From: Dehalococcoidia bacterium
GTDB lineage: Bacteria; Chloroflexota; Dehalococcoidia; GIF9; AB-539-J10
NCBI GenBank assembly: GCA_004377135.1
Contig: SOHS01000093.1
Span: 1-8,135 of the forward strand
Reading direction: 5' to 3'
DNA length: 8,135 nucleotides
The position numbers and the translations under genes were made by a program. Each line of letters starts with the position of its first letter. The first letter of the stretch is position 1. Shown here piece by piece: positions 1 through 5,430 of the stretch. The notes beneath the pieces are model-generated. The model was not told the DNA's origin, ran no database searches, and worked only from the letters and a program-made list of their open reading frames with translations.

Positions 1-475
1 CGGTGCCGTTGGACTTAAGCCCCACCGTGTGATATCCACCGGCAGCTACCTGGATTATGTCTGTCCAGTTGCCAACATCGCACTGCAAGTAATCATTGTT
101 CCCCACGGCAACCACAGTGCCGTTGGACTTAAGCCCCACCGTGTGATCTCCACCCGCAGCTACCTGGATTATGTCTGTCCAGTCGTCGACATTGCACTGC
201 CTGGAGTCATTCAAGCCCTCGGCGACCACAGTACCGTCTGCCTTAAGCCCCACCGTGTGATAGCCACCCGCGGCGACCATGGGTGTTACTTGCCCTTGAG
301 GCGTATTCAATTCCACTGCCGAAACAGCGCTGGGGCTGTCTACCGTCAAATGAATGGAGGTGCCATCTGGCGAATGCACAGTTACAGAATCTTCCGCTGC
401 CGACGCAGGAAGAATCAGGCTGAAGAACAAAAAGAAATAGAGTATAGCTAATAAGAGTATTTTTTTATTTTTCAT
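1..475 (-). CDS. Secreted RCC1-like repeat protein (5' part; gene continues beyond base 1)
   Basis: An open frame of 158 codons starts at the ATG at 475-473 and runs off the window edge. AGGAGG (486-481) sits 5 nt before the ATG, which fixes the start. Residues 1-26 form a signal peptide: a lysine-rich start (MKNKK), a long Leu/Ile/Phe core, and an ASA cleavage motif at 24-26, so the protein is probably exported. After about 40 residues of unassigned sequence come tandem units of exactly 38 residues, starting at 67, 105 and 143, each with VAAGG(Y/D)HTVGLK near its start, then GTVVA and WTDIIQ at the end. This resembles the short bacterial RCC1-type repeats (alpha-tubulin suppressor-like), which build beta-propellers. 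Such proteins are usually of unknown function; a surface or binding role is only inference. The complete protein probably has more units. The family call is good; the function is unknown. Confidence 0.8.
   Translation of the reverse strand, partial: MKNKKILLLAILYFFLFFSLILPASAAEDSVTVHSPDGTSIHLTVDSPSAVSAVELNTPQGQVTPMVAAGGYHTVGLKADGTVVAEGLNDSRQCNVDDWTDIIQVAAGGDHTVGLKSNGTVVAVGNNDYLQCDVGNWTDIIQVAAGGYHTVGLKSNGT
3..236 (-). repeat. Tandem 114-bp repeats inside the RCC1-like gene
   Basis: The coding DNA repeats with an exact period of 114 bp (38 codons): equivalent positions begin at 3, 117 and 231 on the plus strand. The blocks at 3-69 and 117-183 differ at only a few bases, while the remainder of each unit is clearly diverged. 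The third copy at 231 is more degenerate and lies nearest the N-terminus. The patchy identity suggests recent duplication or gene conversion between units. Confidence 0.9.
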
Positions 476-574
476 TGCTGCCTCCTATATCCGTCATCTA
501 AAAACTGAAACGCCTTTCGCGCGATGAAACTCTCCCCTTTTGTAAAGTTTGGCTTTTCTAAAATCCCAGCTTAC

Positions 575-598
575 ATTATATTAACCACATACTGTCAA
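575..598 (-). promoter_or_regulatory. Possible promoter for the RCC1-like gene (unusual spacing)
   Basis: On the minus strand a perfect TTGACA (598-593) and a perfect TATAAT (580-575) occur together, but only 12 bp apart rather than about 17. With normal spacing the -10 would be the poor hexamer TGTAAG. The sigma-70-like call is therefore tentative. If it is real, the leader would be about 90 nt and would include the AGGAGG at 486-481. Confidence 0.3.
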
Positions 599-645
599 GC
601 GGGCACCGGATTCCTCTTTATTATCGCGAGTCCCTCGTCTCTTTT

Positions 646-740
646 CATTGCGAGGGAAGCGCGGCAATCTCATTACAACTCCATGAAGTTGCTTCGGCAC
701 TGTTGTGCCTCGTAAAGACACGATAAAGAGATTGCTTCAT
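646..740. repeat. Degenerate dispersed palindromic (REP/MITE-like) repeat
   Basis: CATTGCGAGG at 646-655 is matched in inverted orientation, with 8 of 10 bases, by CCTCGTAAAG at 708-717. GCAATCTC at 664-671 is matched perfectly in inverted orientation by GAGATTGC at 728-735. Between them, GGCAC-tgtt-GTGCC (696-709) forms a small hairpin. The wording (ATTGCGAGG, GCAATCTC, TTGCTTCGGCAC) resembles non-coding interspersed repeats seen in many anaerobic bacterial genomes. No transposase is present. The element boundaries are approximate. Confidence 0.55.
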
Positions 741-782
741 CTAATTGAGCGGCATCTGTAAGGCGTGCTAGCTAGGATACCC

Positions 783-1106
783 CTATTGGCAGGCAATGTC
801 CAGCCACTTGAGGTAATCCTCGCTGCCAGCAATAATAGGCAGGGCGATGATTTCAGGCACTTCATAACTGTGCGTTCTTTTTACCAGCTTAACTATTTCA
901 GGAAACAGCGATGCTTTGGTTTTAACCAGCAAGAGGCTCTCCTGAGCTGAGTCAAGCTTATCTTTCCACCAGAAGAGCGAATCCACCCCTGGCAGGATGT
1001 TGACACAGGCAGCCTTTTTTCCCTTGACCAGCGACTCAGCGATATTATGAGCTTCTTCCTCGCTGCTGGCAGTGATAAGGACAATTATCCTGTCTGTTTT
1101 CTTCAC
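783..1106 (-). CDS. cutA: CutA1-family divalent cation tolerance protein
   Basis: This 107-residue protein has the full length and motifs of the small trimeric CutA1 family: ITASSEEEA near the N-terminus, KAACVNILPGV (31-41, Cys34), the paired Trp at 46-47, ESLLLVKT (56-63), HSYEVPEIIALPI (79-91) and a C-terminal YLKWL. CutA is linked to tolerance of copper and other divalent metals in E. coli, but its biochemical role is still unclear. The start is GTG at 1106-1104, sharing GTGA with the nadA stop (4-nt overlap), so translation is probably coupled to nadA. It is the last gene of the run that begins with the MoeB-like gene. No terminator is evident behind it. Confidence 0.93.
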   Translation of the reverse strand: MKKTDRIIVLITASSEEEAHNIAESLVKGKKAACVNILPGVDSLFWWKDKLDSAQESLLLVKTKASLFPEIVKLVKRTHSYEVPEIIALPIIAGSEDYLKWLDIACQ

Positions 1107-2026
1107 GATTCCCGGCCTATCTTGAGCATCTTGTCCACGGCAGCTTTGGCCCTGAGCCGAATACCCTCGGGGACCTTCACCTCAGAACCCATATCTTCCA
1201 GAGACCACAAAACTTTCTCCAGGGTAATCAACTTCATGTTGGGACAGATTGCCTGTTCGGAAATAGGAATAAACTTCTTGCCGGGATTCTCTTTTTTAAG
1301 TCGGTGTATTATCCCCACCTCCGTACCCACAACCATCTCTCTGACTTCATCTCTCTGGGCATACCTACACATCCCGCTGGTGCTGAGCACTTCGTCGGCA
1401 AGAGCGATTACTTCTGGCGTGCACTCTGGATGAACCACCACCTTGGCTTGAGGATACTCCCTCTTCAACTCCTTTATCCTCTCAGGCTTTATCCTGACAT
1501 GGGTAGGGCAGAGGCCTGGCCAGAGAATCATCCTTTTGCCCGTCCTGGCCGAGACGTAATGCCCGAGGTATTGGTCAGGGACAAATAATATCTCTCGCGC
1601 ATCCAGGCTTTCTACGACCCTGACCGCATTGGCAGAGGTACAGCAGACATCTGATTCCGCCTTGACTTCGGCTGAGGAGTTGATGTAACAAGCCACTGCT
1701 GCTTGAGGATGTTCCTTTTTCTTCGCCCGCAAGCGTTCCGCAGTAATCATATTCGCCAGGGGGCAGCCAGCGTTTATATCGGGCAGCAAGACCACCTTAT
1801 CGGGGCAGAGGATGGAGGCTGTTTCCGCCATGAACTGAACCCCGCAGAACACGATTACATCGGCATCGGTTTCGGCAGCCCGCTGACTCAGATCCAGGGA
1901 ATCGCCAACAAAGTCGGCTATATCCTGAACCTCACCCAGTTGATAGTTATGGGCAAGAATAACGGCATTCCTTCTTTTCCTGAATGCCGAGATTTTCTCT
2001 ACCAGTTCGGCATCCCTACTTTCCAT
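1103..2026 (-). CDS. nadA: Quinolinate synthase NadA
   Basis: This 307-residue protein is NadA, the [4Fe-4S] enzyme that condenses iminoaspartate with dihydroxyacetone phosphate to quinolinate, the NAD precursor. It begins with the family signature AVILAHNYQ (21-29), then GDSLDLS (41-47) and VIVFCGVQFMAETA (57-70). The three expected cluster cysteines are present: Cys88 in GCPLANM, Cys173 in GLCPTHV and Cys261 in ICPNM. VVHPECTPEV (197-206) and STSGM (215-219) are also typical. Length fits the short NadA type. The ATG at 2026 lies inside the end of fdhD (11-nt overlap), with AAGGA about 9 nt upstream. The partner genes nadB (or an aspartate dehydrogenase) and nadC are not in the window, so this NAD gene sits apart from its pathway. 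Confidence 0.97.
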   Translation of the reverse strand: MESRDAELVEKISAFRKRRNAVILAHNYQLGEVQDIADFVGDSLDLSQRAAETDADVIVFCGVQFMAETASILCPDKVVLLPDINAGCPLANMITAERLRAKKKEHPQAAVACYINSSAEVKAESDVCCTSANAVRVVESLDAREILFVPDQYLGHYVSARTGKRMILWPGLCPTHVRIKPERIKELKREYPQAKVVVHPECTPEVIALADEVLSTSGMCRYAQRDEVREMVVGTEVGIIHRLKKENPGKKFIPISEQAICPNMKLITLEKVLWSLEDMGSEVKVPEGIRLRAKAAVDKMLKIGRES

Positions 2027-2810
2027 TCGTGGTTATCCTTTCAGCATGAGTGTATACATTCATTCTCTTGCCCCTGACGAAACCCACCAGGGTCACGCCT
2101 AAATCGTTAGCTAATCTCACCCCCAGGTTAGTAGGGGCGGACTTAGAGACAATTATGGGGACATTTCTCCGGGCTATCTTGAGTAGTATCTCTGAAGAGA
2201 TCCTTCCGCTGGTGATTATTATATGGTCGTCCGTGGCTATGTCATTTAAGATGCAGCTGCCAAAAATTTTATCCACTGCATTATGCCTTCCTATATCTTC
2301 GCCAAATACTAAGACATCCCTTATATCACAAAGGGCAGCACTGTGCACACCGCCGGTCGACCGATAAATCTGAGAGCGATGTTGAAACTCGTGTACCAGG
2401 GCTAAGACCTCAAGAGTTGATATTTTAACCTGAGATTCGACCTTCACTTGATCTTGAGCATCAATGGCGCTATAGAAAGAAGCTCCCCTTCCACACCCTG
2501 AAGTTATAAACCTCTTAAACAAAGCATCACTGGCAGGCTCTTCATCCCCTTCAGTCTCCACCCGAACCACACCCCTCCGGTCGTCAACCATTATCTTTTT
2601 GATCTCATCCTTACTCTTGAGCAAACCCTCGGAGAAAAGAAACCCGACCGCTAAATACCTTAAATTCTCAGGGGAACAGAGCAAGGTCACCAGTTCGCGG
2701 TTATTTAGGATGATGGTGAGGGGAGACTCTTTAGCCACCATATCCTCAATGCTGCTGCTACCTGTTTCGGTAAACTTCAATATGGAAACTTTCTCCGTCT
2801 CATTGTCCAT
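2016..2810 (-). CDS. fdhD: Formate dehydrogenase accessory sulfurtransferase FdhD
   Basis: A 264-residue FdhD protein. FdhD takes sulfur from a cysteine desulfurase and transfers it to the Mo/W-bis-pterin cofactor before the cofactor enters formate dehydrogenase. Recognisable blocks are the N-terminal LTIILN and YLAVGFLFSEGLL (52-64), the active loop SGCGRG (104-109), TGGVHSAAL (152-160), EDIGRHNAVDKI (171-182), SGRISSE (201-207), SKSAPT (222-227) and GFVRG (243-247). The loop has a single cysteine, Cys106; the second cysteine of the CxxC motif known from the E. coli protein is Gly109 here. The ATG at 2810 overlaps the MOSC gene by 11 nt and has AGGA upstream. No formate dehydrogenase structural gene is visible, so the client enzyme must be encoded elsewhere. 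Confidence 0.96.
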   Translation of the reverse strand: MDNETEKVSILKFTETGSSSIEDMVAKESPLTIILNNRELVTLLCSPENLRYLAVGFLFSEGLLKSKDEIKKIMVDDRRGVVRVETEGDEEPASDALFKRFITSGCGRGASFYSAIDAQDQVKVESQVKISTLEVLALVHEFQHRSQIYRSTGGVHSAALCDIRDVLVFGEDIGRHNAVDKIFGSCILNDIATDDHIIITSGRISSEILLKIARRNVPIIVSKSAPTNLGVRLANDLGVTLVGFVRGKRMNVYTHAERITTNGK

Positions 2811-3246
2811 TCTTTTCTATCCTTATATCGTCTTCAGCCCTGACACAACCGCCGTGAATCACCCTGGCAAATATCCCCTCCTTGGGCATGATGCACTTGC
2901 CTATCTCCCGGTAGATAGCACAACCGCTATGGCACTCCTTGCCAATCTGGGTAACCTCAAGCAGGACATCCTTTCCAATGGAGATCTTTGTTCCTACAGG
3001 CAGGGAGAGGAGTTCCACCCCTTGGGTGGTGAGATTTTCAGCAAAATCACCGGGACCCACCTCGAAGCCCAGTTTTCTCATCTTATCAATGCTTTCTATC
3101 GCCAGCAGACTCACCTGCCGGTGGGTACAGCAGTCAGCGTGGGCATCGCCAACAAGGCCGTAGTCTTCATTAAGGATACCTTCGACCACAGCTTCCTTTT
3201 TCGTACCCTTCTCTTCGCTCTTACAGACGGCAATTATTTTAGCCAT
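2800..3246 (-). CDS. Stand-alone MOSC domain protein
   Basis: The 148-residue protein consists of one MOSC domain, the fold of the C-terminal part of Mo-cofactor sulfurases. Supporting motifs are the N-terminal AVCKSEEKGTKK, GDAHA (33-37), GDFAENLTT (66-74), the Cys-containing EVTQIGKECHSGCAI (97-111, Cys105 and Cys109), Cys118 in GKCIMPKEGIFARV, and GG followed by a DDIRI stretch near the end. MOSC proteins bind or move sulfur on the molybdenum cofactor; the exact job of this short type is not established. It sits between the MoaD-like gene and fdhD, which supports a role in Mo/W cofactor maturation. The ATG at 3246 has no strong Shine-Dalgarno sequence and follows the MoaD stop by 24 nt in the same frame, so initiation may depend on upstream translation. 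Confidence 0.9.
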   Translation of the reverse strand: MAKIIAVCKSEEKGTKKEAVVEGILNEDYGLVGDAHADCCTHRQVSLLAIESIDKMRKLGFEVGPGDFAENLTTQGVELLSLPVGTKISIGKDVLLEVTQIGKECHSGCAIYREIGKCIMPKEGIFARVIHGGCVRAEDDIRIEKNGQ

Positions 3247-3270
3247 TGAGCCATCGGTCTTGCCTTGCCA

Positions 3271-3543
3271 TTATCCCCCAGCAACAAAAATCATAATGTC
3301 AATCTGGTCTCCGTCTTTCACGGGGGTAGTTAGTTCCTTAGGATAAGTGGACTTAGAATTAACAAGAATTTCACAATAACGACGTAGCTGTCCTCGTTTA
3401 TCACGAATCAATTGTTTAATAACAGGGAAACGAATTTCCAGGTCCTCAAGGCATTCACCAGTGGTATGACCGATCACTTCAACCAGTTCTTGCCCTCCGG
3501 CAAGGTTTTGCAGAATCGGATGAAGCCTTACCTTGATGCTCAT
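3271..3543 (-). CDS. moaD: MoaD/ThiS-family ubiquitin-like sulfur carrier
   Basis: A 90-residue beta-grasp protein that ends in a free Gly-Gly (VAGG), the tail that is adenylated by an E1-like enzyme and then thiocarboxylated. I use the ATG at 3543 because GAAGG (3555-3551) lies 7 nt upstream; the frame stays open to 3576, but that start would overlap the E1 gene by 31 nt. Typical elements are the N-terminal beta strand IKVRLHPIL, the GECLEDL helix and VKDGDQIDIMIFVAGG at the end. It directly follows the MoeB/ThiF-like gene (2-nt gap), the usual partner arrangement. It could supply sulfur for molybdopterin or for another thiolated product; assignment to molybdopterin rests on the MOSC and FdhD neighbours. 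The precise subfamily (MoaD, ThiS or other) is unproven. Confidence 0.88.
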   Translation of the reverse strand: MSIKVRLHPILQNLAGGQELVEVIGHTTGECLEDLEIRFPVIKQLIRDKRGQLRRYCEILVNSKSTYPKELTTPVKDGDQIDIMIFVAGG

Positions 3544-3545
3544 TT

Positions 3546-4286
3546 TTAGACCTTCTTTGTCCCGCAGACTCTGCAATTTTGGTTTTTTACCAGGTTACGG
3601 AATGTGAAATCCATTGTGTCGCCATTGAAATATAACATCTTCTCTGTTAGCAAAGACCCGAACCCGGCCAGGAGTTTAATCGCTTCTGTCACCTGTAAGA
3701 TTGCTATTAAGGCCGGTGTTACACCAAAAACAGGCAATGATACCTTCCTCTGTGGAACTTCGGGGAAAATACAGGCAAGGCAGGGCGTCCTCCCCGGGAG
3801 TATAGTAGTAACCTCGCCAAAGAGCCCATGGACACCCCCGTGGATGAAGGGTATTCCTTCGGCAACACACGCCTTATTAACAATAAATCTTGTCTTGAAA
3901 TTATCCATCCCGTCTATTACCAGATTTGCTCCTTTGATAATCTTACTGGCATTCTGCGCAGTAATCTTCTTGAAAACAGGGATAACCTCTATTGAGGAAT
4001 TTAATTTAGCAAGCTTCTGTGCTGCGGAAAAGGGCTTTTTCTCTCCAATATCTTCCTCGTAATGAAGGACCTGTCGGTTCAAATTAGAGAGTTCTACACG
4101 GTCACAGTCTATCAGGGTGACATGGCCTACGCCGGCACACGTTAGATATAGAGAGGCGGAGCATCCCAGTCCACCAAGTCCTGCTACCACTACTTGGGAC
4201 TGTTTAAGTCTTTTTTGACCCTTCTCACCAAGGTCTGGATACAAAATCTGGCGTTCGTATCTGGCTAAATCGTTCTTCGTTAACAT
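3546..4286 (-). CDS. moeB: E1-like adenylyltransferase, MoeB/ThiF/HesA family
   Basis: A 246-residue E1-like enzyme expected to adenylate the C-terminal glycine of the MoaD-like protein next door. The ATG at 4286 is preferred because AAAGG (4298-4294) lies 7 nt upstream; an in-frame GTG at 4319 has no ribosome-binding site. Numbered from this start: RYERQI near the N-terminus, the nucleotide loop GLGGLG (36-41), SNLNRQ (67-72), DGMDNFKTR (125-133), and two CxxC pairs for structural zinc (Cys169/Cys172 in PCLAC, Cys238/Cys241 near the end). The segment where MoeB and ThiF carry their extra conserved cysteine reads RKVSLPVFGVTP here and has no cysteine. Family call is firm; MoeB against ThiF cannot be settled, and the Mo-cofactor context favours MoeB. 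Confidence 0.85.
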   Translation of the reverse strand: MLTKNDLARYERQILYPDLGEKGQKRLKQSQVVVAGLGGLGCSASLYLTCAGVGHVTLIDCDRVELSNLNRQVLHYEEDIGEKKPFSAAQKLAKLNSSIEVIPVFKKITAQNASKIIKGANLVIDGMDNFKTRFIVNKACVAEGIPFIHGGVHGLFGEVTTILPGRTPCLACIFPEVPQRKVSLPVFGVTPALIAILQVTEAIKLLAGFGSLLTEKMLYFNGDTMDFTFRNLVKNQNCRVCGTKKV

Positions 4287-4328
4287 GTGCTGGCCTTTAT
4301 ATTCCAACCCCGCAATCACGGGTTCTTA

Positions 4329-4334
4329 ATTATA
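4329..4334 (-). promoter_or_regulatory. Possible -10 box for the moeB-moaD-MOSC-fdhD-nadA-cutA operon
   Basis: A perfect TATAAT lies on the minus strand about 40 nt before the chosen moeB start. The hexamer 17 bp further upstream (AGGAAT) is not a good -35, so this is a weak promoter call. The 90-nt gap after the permease (4287-4376) contains no convincing terminator, so read-through from the ars genes is also possible. Confidence 0.3.
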
Positions 4335-4376
4335 CACAATTAGCAGATGGTATTCCTTTCGTTATACCCCATACCA

Positions 4377-5375
4377 CTATATCAGCGAAAAACAGTAGCC
4401 CAGAGCAAGAGACAGCACACAGACGACCGCTAGATAACTAGCCAAAATCCTGCCACCGAATTCTTTCCTCAGGACCAGAATAGTGCCCCAACTGGTAATC
4501 GGCCCCACCAATAAAAGAACCATTCCCGCGCCGATATTCATTCCCTGCGACACGAAGGCGTGGACCAGGGGGACACTGGCTGTGGAGCATATATACATGA
4601 TTAAGCCAAAGCCCAGGCTGAAAAGATACCCCAATCCCCCGCCGAAATGAGCACCAACGAACTCCCCCACCGGAGCCACCGCTGCTACTAAGGCCGCCAG
4701 GGCCAGGGCCAGAAGTAACTCCGGCCCAATCTCCTTGACCATGTCCACAAAGGCATATCTAAACACATGCTTTATCCGGTGAGCGACCTGTCGAGAGCCT
4801 TCTCTCATATATTCCTCCGGACTATGTTCAAAGGCTTGCTGGCAATGGGAACAGCAAAAGTAATACGTCTCCCCTCCATACTCTGTTTTAGCCGCTTTCC
4901 CCACCTCGACGCTCATCCCGCAAACCGGGTCGAGAGCCTGCTGCGCTGGAGAAACAATAACCTTGGCTTTGCCCTCGACCTTATTTCCCACCAGCCCCAT
5001 GACTAAACCCATGGCTATCACGGCAAAGAAAATGAATACGGTAAACTTCAATCCCAGGAGGCCATAGGTGACCAGAAGGGCAGTTATGGAGGTTGCTGGC
5101 GTTGCCACCAGAAAGGCCAGGACTGGTCCTAACCTCGCCCCCTTCTGACGCAGGCTCACCGCGACCGGGAGAGAGCCGAGACAGCAGATAGGAAGGATTG
5201 TCCCGATAAGGGTGGAGTAAAGGATTGGCTTTATACCACTGCCACCTAGGCGTCTCTCCACCCACTGCGAGGGAACAAATTCGTGAATTAAGCCACTCAA
5301 GAGGAAACCTATTGCCAGGAAAGGCAATACATCAATGAGATAAATCTTAAATGCTGTGAGATACTGGACTACCAA
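4377..5375 (-). CDS. ArsP-type permease with an inserted YHS metal-binding domain
   Basis: A 332-residue membrane protein with about eight hydrophobic segments in two groups (roughly 11-31, 52-72, 83-106, 110-130; then 215-235, 247-267, 280-300, 310-330). The first half has the permease signature LPICCLGSLPVAVSLRQKGA (61-80, Cys64/Cys65) followed by AFLVATPATS, as in the PF03773/ArsP and SO_0444-like permeases. The second half has a mirrored ICSTASVPLVHAF (262-274, Cys263). Between the halves, at about 149-190, sits a YHS domain: DPVCGM (Cys152) and YYFCCSHCQQAF (Cys174, Cys175, Cys178). The start is TTG (5375-5373), directly after an in-frame TAG, with AGGTG 5 nt upstream. ArsP exports trivalent methylarsenicals, and the neighbouring arsM and arsR support that role; Cu/Zn or other metal export is the alternative. 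Confidence 0.85.
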   Translation of the reverse strand: MVVQYLTAFKIYLIDVLPFLAIGFLLSGLIHEFVPSQWVERRLGGSGIKPILYSTLIGTILPICCLGSLPVAVSLRQKGARLGPVLAFLVATPATSITALLVTYGLLGLKFTVFIFFAVIAMGLVMGLVGNKVEGKAKVIVSPAQQALDPVCGMSVEVGKAAKTEYGGETYYFCCSHCQQAFEHSPEEYMREGSRQVAHRIKHVFRYAFVDMVKEIGPELLLALALAALVAAVAPVGEFVGAHFGGGLGYLFSLGFGLIMYICSTASVPLVHAFVSQGMNIGAGMVLLLVGPITSWGTILVLRKEFGGRILASYLAVVCVLSLALGYCFSLI

Positions 5376-5404
5376 CTATTCACCTGCGGTATATTGAAGC
5401 CGTG

Positions 5405-5430
5405 GAGAACATATCGCGGCCTATGTTCTC
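5405..5430. promoter_or_regulatory. Perfect 9-bp inverted repeat between arsM and the permease gene
   Basis: GAGAACATA (5405-5413) and TATGTTCTC (5422-5430) form a perfect 9-bp inverted repeat around an 8-nt centre. It overlaps the arsM stop codon (TGA, 5431-5429). No T run follows in the direction of transcription, so it is not a classical terminator. It could be an mRNA processing or stabilising hairpin that sets the ratio of ArsM to permease, or a DNA operator. It does not match the half-sites at the arsR promoter. Confidence 0.55.

Larger units (their letters stand above)
476..782. other. 307-nt gene-free stretch between cutA and the RCC1-like gene
   Basis: No convincing gene is present. 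The segment holds the ribosome-binding site of the RCC1-like gene (481-486), a possible promoter for it (575-598), and degenerate dispersed palindromic repeats (about 646-740). I see no clear Rho-independent terminator after cutA: the small GGCAC-tgtt-GTGCC hairpin at 696-709 is not followed by a T run in the minus direction. A self-complementary CTAGCTAG lies at 768-775, just after the cutA stop, without an obvious role. Confidence 0.6.

Noticed and set aside
1..236. Regular repeats that might be a CRISPR array
   Set aside because: The period is 114 bp, the repeats are coding with a 38-residue period, and there are no unique spacers between short identical repeats.
29..451. Plus-strand open frame of 140 codons
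   Set aside because: It is the antisense shadow of the RCC1-like gene; the minus frame has a signal peptide, a strong ribosome-binding site and family repeats.
524..715. Plus-strand open frame of 63 codons in the gap
   Set aside because: It runs through the dispersed repeat, has no convincing ribosome-binding site or recognisable family, and opposes the orientation of all supported genes.
2599..3249. Plus-strand open frame of 216 codons
   Set aside because: It lies antisense to the MOSC gene and the start of fdhD, both of which have clear family motifs; the plus frame has none.
3544..3576. Upstream start for the MoaD-like gene at 3576
   Set aside because: It would overlap the E1 gene by 31 nt and add 11 residues absent from the usual family start; the ATG at 3543 has GAAGG at the right distance.
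4287..4319. GTG start of the MoeB-like gene at 4319
   Set aside because: No Shine-Dalgarno sequence precedes it, while the ATG at 4286 has AAAGG 7 nt upstream and fits family starts.
4349..4375. Hairpin GGTAT...ATACC after the permease gene
   Set aside because: The stem has only 5 bp with a long loop and no T run, which is too weak to call a terminator.
5405..5430. Rho-independent terminator after arsM
   Set aside because: The hairpin is perfect, but no T run follows on the transcribed side; kept only as an inverted repeat of unknown role.
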